Translations under genes and position numbers: made by a program
Part shown: positions 56,987-64,000 of the stretch, piece by piece
How the letters are laid out: the number at the start of each line of letters is the position of its first letter
Numbering within the stretch: the stretch's first letter is position 1
Assembly: GCF_000720635.1 (NCBI RefSeq)
Contig: NZ_JOCF01000049.1
Coordinates: 7,558 to 71,557, forward strand
Direction: 5' to 3'
Source: Streptomyces sp. NRRL WC-3742
GTDB taxonomy: Bacteria; Actinomycetota; Actinomycetes; Streptomycetales; Streptomycetaceae
DNA length: 64,000 nt
Notes under the pieces: model-generated
Seen by the model: the letters and a program-made list of their open reading frames with translations, nothing else
What the model was told of the DNA's origin: nothing
Database searches by the model: none

Positions 56987-57640
56987 GTGCGGGTTCTCGT
57001 CGTCGAGGACGAGCAGCTGCTCGCCGAGGCCGTCGCCACCGGACTGCGCCGCGAGGCGATGGCCGTCGACGTGGTGTACGACGGGGAGGCCGCGCTCCAG
57101 CGCATCGCGGTCAACGACTACGACGTGGTCGTCCTCGACCGCGACCTCCCGCTGGTCCACGGCGACGACGTGTGCCGCAAGGTGGTCGAGCAGGGCCTCG
57201 CCACCCGGGTCATCATGCTGACCGCCTCCGGCGACATCAGCGACCGGGTCGAGGGCCTGGAGATCGGAGCGGACGACTACCTTCCGAAGCCGTTCGCCTT
57301 CAGCGAACTCGTCGCACGCGTCCGAGCGTTGGGCCGCCGCGCCACCATCCCGCTGCCGCCCGTCCTGGAACGCGCCGGTATCTCGCTCGACCCCGGCCGC
57401 CGCGAGGTCATCCGCGAGGGACGCACCGTCCAACTCGCCCCCAAGGAGTTCGCCGTCCTGGAGGTGCTGATGCGGGCCGGCGGCGCCGTCGTCTCCGCCG
57501 AGCAGCTCCTCGAGAAGGCGTGGGACGAGCACACCGACCCGTTCACCAACGTCGTACGCGTCACCGTGATGACGCTGCGCCGCAAGCTCGGCGACCCGCC
57601 GGTGATCGTCACCGTGCCGGGCTCCGGCTACCGCATCTGA
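56987..57640 (+). CDS. cutR: Response regulator CutR
   Basis: A 217-residue OmpR-type regulator, the length reported for S. lividans CutR. The receiver has acidic E8/D9, phosphoacceptor D51 (VVVLDRDLP) and the Lys in LPKPF. The C-terminal winged helix contains VQLAPKEFAVLEVLMRAGGAVVSAEQLLEKAWDE and RRKLGDPPVIVTVPGSGYRI. Start GTG at 56987 follows AGAAGG. CutRS affects copper-related and envelope functions in streptomycetes. cutS follows 118 bp later. Confidence 0.94.
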   Translation: MRVLVVEDEQLLAEAVATGLRREAMAVDVVYDGEAALQRIAVNDYDVVVLDRDLPLVHGDDVCRKVVEQGLATRVIMLTASGDISDRVEGLEIGADDYLPKPFAFSELVARVRALGRRATIPLPPVLERAGISLDPGRREVIREGRTVQLAPKEFAVLEVLMRAGGAVVSAEQLLEKAWDEHTDPFTNVVRVTVMTLRRKLGDPPVIVTVPGSGYRI

Positions 57641-57674
57641 CATCCGAGACCCGACACCTGACACCTGACATCCG
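57637..57674. repeat. Short repeats at the cutR stop codon
   Basis: CTGACATCCG occurs at 57637-57646, overlapping the cutR TGA, and again at 57665-57674; ACACCTG is tandem at 57654-57667. Confidence 0.55.
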
Positions 57675-57758
57675 TCCGTCCGGCCGGAACCACCCCCGGC
57701 GCGGATTCCCCGCCGCACCCCGCGCCCGCCCCCCGGCGGACGCCCCGAGAGGACCGTC

Positions 57759-59072
57759 ATGACCACCCCGCCCCCGGTCGGCGGGCCCTCCGGTGCGCCC
57801 GCCGGAGGCCCGCGCGCCGTCGTCCCGCCCCGGCCCACGCACCCCCCGCGCCCGCCCCGGCTCAACCAGCACGAGTCCTACGTCCCCGGCGACGGCCTGC
57901 TCGCCTGGCTGCCCTTCCGCCCCACCATCCGGATGCGCCTCACCCTGCTCTACGGCGGGATGTTCCTGATGGCCGGCGTGGTGCTGCTGCTGGTCATGTA
58001 CTTCTTCGTCCAGCAGTCCCTCCAGGAGGTCGGCCAGCCGCGCCTGATGATCCCCGCCGGTGCGGGAATCTCCGTGCGGACGCCGGACGGCCTGACCTTC
58101 ACCAACCAGGCCGCCCTGGACCAGTGGCTCAACGAGTACAAGTCCGTCCAGGCCGACCAGGCCCTCAACACCCTGCTGCGCAAGCTGCTCACCGTCCTGG
58201 TCTGCCTCGCCGTGATCGCCTTCGCGGCCGGCTACGCGATGGCCGGCCGGGTGCTGCGCCCGCTCGGCCGGATCACCCGCACCGCCCGCGACGTGGCCTC
58301 CTCCGACCTGCACCGGCGCATCGAGCTGGACGGCCCGGACGACGAGCTCAAGGAGCTCGCCGACACCTTCGACGAGATGCTCGACCGGCTGGACCGCTCC
58401 TTCGACTCCCAGCGCCGCTTCGTCGCCAACGCCTCCCACGAGCTGCGCACCCCGCTGGCGATCAACCGCACCCTGCTGGAGGTCCAGCTCTCCGACCCGG
58501 CCTCCTCGCCCGACCTCCAGCAGCTCGGCAAGACCCTGCTGGCCACCAACGAGCGCAGCGAACAGCTCGTCGAGGGCCTGCTGCTGCTCGCCCGCAGCGA
58601 GAACGAGCTGAACGACCGGCGCCCGGTGGAACTGTCCGAGGTCGCCACCCGGGCGATCGAGCAGACCCGTACCGAGGCCGACAAGCGCGAGGTGGAGCTG
58701 CGCACCAAGCTCGACCCGGCGGTGGTCGCCGGCAACGGCGTGCTGCTGGAGCGGCTCGCCCTCAACCTGCTGCAGAACGCCGTCCGGTACAACACCCCCG
58801 GCGGCTGGGTGGAGCTGGCCACCGCCGAGGTGCCCGGTGGCGGGGAACTGGTGGTCTCCAACACCGGCCCGGTGGTGCCCGGGTACGAGCTGGAGCACAT
58901 CTTCGAGCCGTTCCGCCGGGTCAAGGGCGCCGACCGCACCCGCAGCGACAAGGGTGTGGGCCTGGGCCTGTCCATCGTCCGCTCGGTGGTGCGCGCCCAC
59001 GGCGGCAGCGTCGAGGCGACCCCGCGCGCCGGGGGCGGGCTCACCATGCGGGTGCGCATCCCGAAGCCGTGA
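57759..59072 (+). CDS. cutS: Sensor histidine kinase CutS
   Basis: A 437-residue kinase. After a Pro-rich N-terminal 45 residues it has membrane spans at about 58-82 and 143-160 flanking a short extracytoplasmic loop, a HAMP domain (RVLRPLGRITRTARDVAS), the dimerisation helix with H227 (ASHELRTPL) and a HATPase domain with NLLQNAVRYN and GVGLGLSIVRSVVRAHGG. Partner of CutR. A hairpin terminates the operon. Confidence 0.94.
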   Translation: MTTPPPVGGPSGAPAGGPRAVVPPRPTHPPRPPRLNQHESYVPGDGLLAWLPFRPTIRMRLTLLYGGMFLMAGVVLLLVMYFFVQQSLQEVGQPRLMIPAGAGISVRTPDGLTFTNQAALDQWLNEYKSVQADQALNTLLRKLLTVLVCLAVIAFAAGYAMAGRVLRPLGRITRTARDVASSDLHRRIELDGPDDELKELADTFDEMLDRLDRSFDSQRRFVANASHELRTPLAINRTLLEVQLSDPASSPDLQQLGKTLLATNERSEQLVEGLLLLARSENELNDRRPVELSEVATRAIEQTRTEADKREVELRTKLDPAVVAGNGVLLERLALNLLQNAVRYNTPGGWVELATAEVPGGGELVVSNTGPVVPGYELEHIFEPFRRVKGADRTRSDKGVGLGLSIVRSVVRAHGGSVEATPRAGGGLTMRVRIPKP

Positions 59073-59167
59073 CGTACCGAAACCGTGCCGTACCGAAACC
59101 GTGAAGGCTCAAGCCCTGAACCGGTAAAGCCGCAGCCCCGCGCGCTGCTCCGCGCGCGACCGTTTCC

Positions 59168-59219
59168 AGCCGCCCCCGCGAGGCCCGTCAAGACGACATA
59201 AGGCCAGGCGGGGGCGGCT
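59168..59219 (+). terminator. cutRS terminator hairpin
   Basis: AGCCGCCCCCGC (59168-59179) pairs with GCGGGGGCGGCT (59208-59219), a perfect 12-bp stem with a 28-nt loop, followed by TGTCTTTTCC. Confidence 0.75.
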
Positions 59220-59272
59220 TGTCTTTTCCTGCCCGAGCAACTTACGGTGTCGTAACCTACGCAACCGTAAGT
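59219..59272 (+). promoter_or_regulatory. Desaturase promoter with inverted-repeat operator
   Basis: TTGTCT (59219-59224), 18 bp, TACGGT (59243-59248) is a plausible -35/-10. The -10 lies in ACTTACGGT (59240-59248), which is mirrored by ACCGTAAGT (59264-59272), a 9-bp inverted repeat with a 15-nt spacer. A repressor bound here would shut off the promoter; acyl-CoA-responsive regulators commonly control desaturase genes. Confidence 0.55.
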
Positions 59273-59362
59273 GCGTTCCGCCGGAGCCGTCCGTCCGGTC
59301 CGTACACCGTGTGCCCACCGATCGCGCCCGTCCGGTGCGTGTCCGTCCCCAGGAGCAAGACC

Positions 59363-60346
59363 GTGACCATCGCCCCTGTGCAGAGCAGCCCCGCGCTCGG
59401 ATCGAGCGGCTGGACCGACGCGCGGCTGATCCTGGCCCTCGAAGAGGTTGTGGAGAAGGAGCTCGACCGCCACCTGGCCATCGCCAAGGAGTGGATGCCG
59501 CACGAGTACGTGCCCTGGGGCCAGGGGCGCGACTTCGACGGCGTGCTGGGCGGCGAGGCGTGGTCGCTGGATCAGTCCCAGGTGACCCCGCTGGGCCGGG
59601 TGTCGCTGGTGGTCAACCTGCTGACCGAGGACAACCTGCCGAGCTACCACCACGAGATCGCCACGATGTTCGGCCGCGAGGGCGCCTGGGGCACCTGGGT
59701 GCACCGCTGGACGGCCGAGGAGGGCCGGCACGGGATAGCCATCCGCGACTACCTGCTCGCCACCCGGGCCGTCGACCCGGTCGAGCTGGAGCGGGCCCGG
59801 ATGAGCCACATGTCGGAGGGCTTCGAGTCCGACAACGCGCACAGCATGCTGCACTCCGTCGCCTACGTGGCCTTCCAGGAGCTCGCCACCCGCATCTCGC
59901 ACCGCAACACCGGCAAGTACGCCGGCGACCCGCTGTGCGACCAGCTGCTGGCGAAGATCGCCAACGACGAGAACCTGCACATGGTCTTCTACCGGAACCT
60001 GCTCAAGGCCGCCCTGGAGATCGCCCCCGACGAGGCCATGCGCGCCATCGCCGACGTGGTCACGGACTTCCGGATGCCCGGGCACGGCATCCCCGGCTTC
60101 GAGCGCGCCGCCGCGCAGATCGCCATCGGCGGGGTGTACAACCTGCGCATCCACCACGACGACGTGCTGCAGCCCGTGCTGCGCCACCTGAGGGTCATGG
60201 AGGCCACCGGGCTGAGCGCCGAGGGTCTGCTGGCCCAGGACCGCCTGGGGACCTTCCTGGACGGCCTGGACGCCCAGGCGACCAAGTTCGAGGAGCGGCA
60301 GGCGGCTCAGCTGGCCCGCCGCGATGCCCGTCGCAACGCGGGTTAG
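59363..60346 (+). CDS. Acyl-ACP desaturase (FA_desaturase_2)
   Basis: A 327-residue soluble diiron desaturase that introduces a double bond into acyl-ACP chains. The two EExxH-type iron motifs are present: E120-G-R-H123 (preceded by E119) and D202-E-N-L-H206. Start GTG at 59363 follows AGGAG. No ferredoxin gene is adjacent. The promoter is covered by an inverted repeat. Confidence 0.92.
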   Translation: MTIAPVQSSPALGSSGWTDARLILALEEVVEKELDRHLAIAKEWMPHEYVPWGQGRDFDGVLGGEAWSLDQSQVTPLGRVSLVVNLLTEDNLPSYHHEIATMFGREGAWGTWVHRWTAEEGRHGIAIRDYLLATRAVDPVELERARMSHMSEGFESDNAHSMLHSVAYVAFQELATRISHRNTGKYAGDPLCDQLLAKIANDENLHMVFYRNLLKAALEIAPDEAMRAIADVVTDFRMPGHGIPGFERAAAQIAIGGVYNLRIHHDDVLQPVLRHLRVMEATGLSAEGLLAQDRLGTFLDGLDAQATKFEERQAAQLARRDARRNAG

Positions 60347-60816
60347 TCAGGTCACACGGACAGTCGGACTGGGTGGATTTTCCATAATTTGCCCAGGAAG
60401 ATTCTGAACGTGACCAAGGTCACACCGTGTCGCTCCTCGGTTGCGGGCAACCTCGGAGCGTGATCATGCCCTCGGTGGTGCCGATCGCCGTCCGTGACCG
60501 GAATTTGCCACTCCGCCGGTCCGGAGGATTGGTCGGCACTCCTGGTGGGCATAGGAATCAGCAGATGTTCGGGCGGGTGCCGACTACTCTGCGTGATCGG
60601 GAAGCCGGTCCGGAAGCGCACCGGCGATGGCCCAGCGTGAGGCCCGTCGAGCCCCGATGGATCACCCCAACGGACCCCCGGCTGAGTGTCGATTGAGTAA
60701 CGGGGCTTGAAGTAAGGCAAAATCTCGCCCTCGGGTCGGGCACAAGACCGACCCCCCATGCGTTACGTGCGCTGGAGATACCGCACACCGCACAACCCGG
60801 AGGGGGAGAGCGAACA
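60347..60816. other. Intergenic region upstream of the DUF4193 gene
   Basis: A 470-bp gap with no credible gene. It holds GTGACCAAGGTCAC (60410-60423) and an AT-richer segment near 60693-60723 with TTGAGT and CAAAAT 19 bp apart, a weak promoter candidate. Confidence 0.4.
60410..60423. promoter_or_regulatory. Crp-like palindrome
   Basis: GTGACC-AA-GGTCAC is a palindrome that also satisfies GTG-N6-G-N-CAC, the Crp site reported for S. coelicolor. It is 394 bp from the next start codon, so its link to a gene is uncertain. Confidence 0.35.
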
Positions 60817-61116
60817 ATGGCAACGGACTACGACACCCCACGCAAGACCGACGACGAGCTCAACGAGGACAGCATCGAGGAGCTCAAGGCTCGGCGTAAC
60901 GACAAGGGCGGCGGCTCGGTCGACGTCGACGAGTTCGACGCGGCCGAGGGCATGGAGCTTCCCGGCGCGGACCTGTCCAACGAGGAACTCGCCGTTCGGG
61001 TGCTGCCCAAGCAGGCCGACGAGTTCACCTGCATGAGCTGCTTCCTGGTGCACCACCGCAGCCAGCTGTACAGCGAGAAGAACGGCAACCCGATCTGCCG
61101 GGACTGCGGCGCCTGA
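60817..61116 (+). CDS. DUF4193 zinc-ribbon protein
   Basis: A 99-residue protein, a conserved actinobacterial family. Cysteines C72-x2-C75 (CMSC) and C94-x2-C97 (CRDC) form a probable zinc ribbon; the first 60 residues are acidic. ATG at 60817 follows [15 protein letters not shown]-polymerase-associated roles are sometimes suggested for such small ribbons but nothing here shows that. The gene converges with the DUF3093 gene. Confidence 0.9.
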   Translation: MATDYDTPRKTDDELNEDSIEELKARRNDKGGGSVDVDEFDAAEGMELPGADLSNEELAVRVLPKQADEFTCMSCFLVHHRSQLYSEKNGNPICRDCGA

Positions 61117-61176
61117 GCACCGCGGTCCTCAGGGCCCGGTCGCCGTGGGTTCCCGCGGCGCCGGCACAGCGCCCCT

Positions 61177-61315
61177 TCCGGCCCCGGGCAGCGGGGCCGG
61201 ACGGCAGGACCGGAGGCCGCCCCCCAGGGGCGGCGCCGGTAGGGACGGAGTCGGGCGGTGACGCGCCGACCGGCACAAAGTCATGGGGACGGTCCCGCAG
61301 CGGCGGAACCGTCCC
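61177..61315. terminator. Two hairpins between convergent genes
   Basis: TCCGGCCCC / GGGGCCGGA (61177-61185, 61193-61201) and GGGACGGT / ACCGTCCC (61286-61293, 61308-61315) form two stems, the second followed on the plus strand by a run of T at 61322-61326. Together they separate the DUF4193 and DUF3093 genes. Confidence 0.75.
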
Positions 61316-61388
61316 TCTCCGTTTTTCCGGCTGAGCCGGCTGATCCCGGCTGATCCCGGCGTGCCCGCGTTTCCGCGCCCTCGGGTCG

Positions 61389-61838
61389 CTAGGCGCGAGT
61401 GCCCCGACGGGCCTCGTCGAGCGCCTGCGCCAGCTTCATCGGCGAGCGCGTCGACAGGTAGAGGTACGGCGTCGGGTCGGCCGGGTCGGTCACCTCGATC
61501 CGCAGCGCCGTCGGGACGTAGCTGCGCAGCAGCATGAAGGCGCGCGGATCGGCCTTGGGCCCGCGCCAGGCCGCGGCCTCGGACGGGCTCAGCGCGTGGG
61601 CGGTGCCCAGGGCGTCCACCGGGATCCGGGCCTGGCCGGCGACCAGGGAGCCCTGCACCACCCGGATCCGGGCCGAGCCGTAACTGCTGATCGCGACCGC
61701 GCCGGCGGCCACACCGACCACCAGTCCGATCAGCGCCGCCGGGCCGCTGACCCGGATGAGGATCAGCGCCAGCGTGAGACCGACAGCGACGGGGAGCAGC
61801 CACCAGGAGCGCGGCACCGTGAGGCGTTCGTCGTACAT
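61389..61838 (-). CDS. DUF3093 membrane protein
   Basis: A 149-residue protein. Two membrane segments (about 12-30 and 33-52) precede a 95-residue soluble domain with LGTAHALSPSEAAAWRGPKADPRAF and TDPADPTPYLYLSTRSPMKLAQAL, both typical of DUF3093. ATG at 61838 has CACAAT six bases upstream on the minus strand, suggesting a leaderless start. It is divergent from the PaaI thioesterase gene. Function unknown. Confidence 0.88.
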   Translation of the reverse strand: MYDERLTVPRSWWLLPVAVGLTLALILIRVSGPAALIGLVVGVAAGAVAISSYGSARIRVVQGSLVAGQARIPVDALGTAHALSPSEAAAWRGPKADPRAFMLLRSYVPTALRIEVTDPADPTPYLYLSTRSPMKLAQALDEARRGTRA

Positions 61839-61908
61839 GCCTCCATTGTGGGTGCCCTGATGCCCCGCCCCGGACGCAACCCCCGCCGGAGGCCCTGCTA
61901 CCGCTGGG

Positions 61909-61925
61909 TAGGGTGGGGCCTCGTG
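61909..61925 (+). promoter_or_regulatory. Candidate leaderless -10 box
   Basis: TAGGGT (61909-61914) ends 8 nt before the GTG at 61923. Confidence 0.4.
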
Positions 61926-62531
61926 ACCGGTACGACACCCCCCACCACGCCGATGTCCATGACCCCGACCACCCCGCCGCAGGACGCCGTTCTGCCGGAG
62001 CGCCACCCCCAGGCGCCCGCCCCCGGCACGCGGCTGGGCTCGCACTACGAGCACTGCTTCGGCTGCGGCCCGCAGCACCCCGGCGGCCTGCGGATCGACG
62101 CCGTCGCCGGCGAAGGTCTCGACGTCACCGCCGTGTTCACCGTCCGGGACGTCCACCAGGGCGGCCCCGGGCTCGCCCACGGCGGTGTGCTCACCACGGC
62201 GATGGACGAGACCCTCGGCACGCTCAACTGGCTGCTGCACGTCCCCGCCGTGACCGGCCGTCTGGAGACCGACTTCCTCAGCCCCGTGCCCGTCGACACC
62301 CCGCTGCACCTGCGCGCCTGGGTCACCGGCGTGCACGGCCGCAAGGTCTACAGCGCCGCCGAGGCGCGGATCGGCGGCCCGGACGGGCCGGTCGCGGTGC
62401 GGGCGGCGGCGCTCTTCATCCAGGTGAAGCTGGAACACTTCACCACGCACGGTCGTCCCGAGGACATCGAGAAGGTCCTCGACGACCCGGATCTGATGAA
62501 GCGCGCACGAGCCTTTGAGGTGAACCCGTGA
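61923..62531 (+). CDS. PaaI-family hotdog-fold thioesterase
   Basis: A 202-residue protein with one hotdog domain (residues about 50-160). [14 protein letters not shown] contains the catalytic acidic residue on the central helix typical of PaaI/YbgC thioesterases. A short Thr/Pro-rich N-terminus precedes it. Its stop overlaps the dut start by 4 nt (GTGA), so the two are coupled. Substrate unknown. Confidence 0.88.
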   Translation: MTGTTPPTTPMSMTPTTPPQDAVLPERHPQAPAPGTRLGSHYEHCFGCGPQHPGGLRIDAVAGEGLDVTAVFTVRDVHQGGPGLAHGGVLTTAMDETLGTLNWLLHVPAVTGRLETDFLSPVPVDTPLHLRAWVTGVHGRKVYSAAEARIGGPDGPVAVRAAALFIQVKLEHFTTHGRPEDIEKVLDDPDLMKRARAFEVNP

Positions 62532-62995
62532 GTACCAGCCCCCGAGAGCCGCTGGACGTCCTGATCAGGCGACTCGACCCCGAGCTGCCGTCGCCCGCGT
62601 ACGCGCAGCCCGGTGACGCGGGCGCCGACCTGCGCACCACCGTCGACGCCGAACTCGCCCCCGGCGAGCGGGCCGTGCTGCCGACCGGCATCGCGATCGC
62701 CCTCCCGGACGGCTACGCGGCCTTCGTGCACCCGCGCTCCGGGCTCGCAGCTCGTTGCGGAGTTGCCCTCGTGAACGCCCCGGGGACGGTCGATGCCGGG
62801 TACCGTGGAGAGATCAAGGTGATCGTCGTCAATCTGGACCCGCGCGAGGGGGTCAGCTTCCGCCGAGGGGACCGAATCGCCCAGCTGGTGATCCAGCAGG
62901 TGGAGAAGGCCCGCTTCCACGAGGTGGAGGAGCTGCCTGGGTCGGCACGCGCCGAGGGTGGGTTCGGGTCGACCGGCGGCCACGCCGCGGTCTAG
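62528..62995 (+). CDS. dut: dUTP diphosphatase
   Basis: A 155-residue trimeric dUTPase, which converts dUTP to dUMP and keeps uracil out of DNA. All five motifs are visible: [38 protein letters not shown] and [10 protein letters not shown]. It starts with GTG inside the stop of the thioesterase gene. The DUF3710 gene follows 69 bp later. Confidence 0.95.
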   Translation: MSTSPREPLDVLIRRLDPELPSPAYAQPGDAGADLRTTVDAELAPGERAVLPTGIAIALPDGYAAFVHPRSGLAARCGVALVNAPGTVDAGYRGEIKVIVVNLDPREGVSFRRGDRIAQLVIQQVEKARFHEVEELPGSARAEGGFGSTGGHAAV

Positions 62996-63064
62996 CATTC
63001 CCGCGGCCTCGCAGGAAGCCGAGCAGGTATTCGCATCGGTCTTGGACCGGGAAGGACAGTGACC

Positions 63065-63856
63065 GTGTTCCGTCGTCGCCAGAAGAGCGAGGACGCTGTC
63101 GAGCAGCTCGCCGACGACGCCATCAGCGCCGACGAGACGGCCGATGACGTCGAAGGTTCCGCCGAGAGCGAGAACGAAACCGAGCTGGACCCGGCCGACA
63201 AGGTCGGCCTGCCGCCGGCCCCGCGGCCGGACGGTCCGTGGGACCACTCCGAGCTGGAGAACCCCGAGGAGGGGCGGGTGGACCTCGGGGGTCTGCTGGT
63301 CCCCGGCGTCGAGGGCATGGAGCTTCGCGTCGAGGTCGCCGGTGACGCGATCGTCGCCGCCACCCTCGTACTCGGCAACAGCGCCATCCAGCTCCAGGCT
63401 TTCGCGGCCCCGAAGTCGGAGGGCATCTGGGGCGAGGTCCGCGAGGAGATCGCCAACGGCATCACCTCGCAGGGCGGCCTCATCGAGGAGGAGGAGGGCG
63501 AGCTCGGCTGGCACCTCCGTGCCCAGGTTCCGGTGCAGCTGCCGGACGGCACCCAGGGCGTGCAGCTGGTGCGCTTCGTCGGCTGCGACGGCCCGCGCTG
63601 GTTCCTGCGCGGCGTGATCTCGGGCCAGGCCGCCGTGCAGCCCGAGATGGCCGGCATCCTCGAGCAGGTCTTCCGCCAGACGGTCGTCGTCCGTGGTGAC
63701 AGCCCGATGGCTCCGCGCGACCCGATCGTGCTGAAGCTCCCCGAGGACGCGCAGATGGTCGCGGACGGTGGCGGGGCGGCTGCCGCCTCCGGCGAGAACC
63801 GCTACGGCGCTCTCGACCCGTTCGCGCGCGGCCCGGAGATCACCGAGGTCCGCTGA
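63065..63856 (+). CDS. DUF3710 family protein
   Basis: A 263-residue protein. The first 55 residues are acidic and variable; residues 60-250 match DUF3710, with EGRVDLGGLLVPGVEGMELRVEV and VRFVGCDGPRWFLRGVISGQAA. I use the GTG at 63065 (GGAAGG nine bases upstream); a GTG two codons earlier is possible. It lies beside dut in streptomycetes generally. Function unknown. A strong hairpin follows. Confidence 0.88.
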   Translation: MFRRRQKSEDAVEQLADDAISADETADDVEGSAESENETELDPADKVGLPPAPRPDGPWDHSELENPEEGRVDLGGLLVPGVEGMELRVEVAGDAIVAATLVLGNSAIQLQAFAAPKSEGIWGEVREEIANGITSQGGLIEEEEGELGWHLRAQVPVQLPDGTQGVQLVRFVGCDGPRWFLRGVISGQAAVQPEMAGILEQVFRQTVVVRGDSPMAPRDPIVLKLPEDAQMVADGGGAAAASGENRYGALDPFARGPEITEVR

Positions 63857-63877
63857 CCGTTCACCGGTCGTTCGCCG

Positions 63878-63911
63878 ATCGCCCCCGTCCGGAAGCCCGG
63901 ACGGGGGCGAT
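63878..63911 (+). terminator. DUF3710 gene terminator hairpin
   Basis: ATCGCCCCCGTCCGG (63878-63892), loop AAGC, CCGGACGGGGGCGAT (63897-63911), followed by TTT: a perfect 15-bp stem, 22 bp past the stop codon. Confidence 0.92.
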
Positions 63912-64000
63912 TTGCATGTGGCGGGCCCGTCCCCGTACAGTTCCGGAGTCGCCGCGGGAGACCGGGGCAACAAGGCGGAAAGTGAATCCGATGAATGAAA

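Noticed and set aside
63991..64000. ATG at the window end, possibly the next gene
   Set aside because: Only ten bases are visible, so coding cannot be judged.

Overview
The window is very GC-rich actinobacterial chromosome. Gene content and order point to the Streptomycetaceae (Streptomyces or Kitasatospora; the sequence alone does not separate them). Diagnostic genes are whiH next to the principal sigma factor gene hrdB, topoisomerase IV genes parE and parC, sepH, cutRS, and a dut-DUF3710 cluster. From memory, the order follows the S. coelicolor core stretch from about SCO5812 (rnhB) through whiH (SCO5819), hrdB (SCO5820), parE (SCO5822), parC (SCO5836), HPr (SCO5841), sepH (SCO5855) and cutRS (SCO5862/5863) to dut (SCO5868). 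I found no rRNA, tRNA, CRISPR array, phage or intact insertion sequence, and no convincing new multi-gene defence or biosynthetic system. The interest lies in promoter architecture, fused or degenerate proteins and small leader ORFs.

Layout. 0.2-9 kb: TetR regulator, rnhB, two uncharacterised genes, a RecQ helicase fused to a phosphoribosyltransferase domain, a DUF4192 protein and an S33 peptidase. 9.5-19.3 kb: glycogen-debranching-like enzyme, Nudix/winged-helix regulator, an ABC pair with an ATPase whose catalytic motifs are altered, whiH, hrdB and a secreted trypsin-like protease. 19.5-27.4 kb: DUF7455 protein, parE, a small membrane protein, a NarL-type two-component system, then a DUF485-acetate symporter pair. 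27.5-32.8 kb: a CitA/CitB-type two-component system divergent from a nitrate/sulfonate/taurine-type ABC importer. 33-39.4 kb: sucrase/ferredoxin-like protein with a possible iron box, parC, and two overlapping M16 peptidase subunits. 39.5-49 kb: rtcB, HPr, a Pat-type GNAT/acyl-CoA synthetase, DUF5998, a phosphodiesterase, thymidine kinase, a VOC protein and a sulfurtransferase. 49-64 kb: sepH, an uncharacterised membrane protein, FAD sugar-lactone oxidase, MFS exporter, ferrochelatase plus an inositol-phosphatase-like gene, cutRS, an acyl-ACP desaturase, and the DUF4193 / DUF3093 / PaaI / dut / DUF3710 cluster.

How the genes work together. Much of this is housekeeping and developmental machinery: sigma factor supply (hrdB), chromosome decatenation (parE, parC), sporulation septation (whiH, sepH), nucleotide hygiene (rnhB, tdk, dut), RNA repair (rtcB), heme (hemH) and membrane lipids (desaturase). 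Two recurring sequence themes cross gene boundaries. At least ten genes have a -10-like hexamer exactly 6-8 nt before the start codon, which predicts leaderless mRNAs. Several genes carry short tandem duplications at or next to their stop codons. Strong hairpins separate most convergent neighbours.
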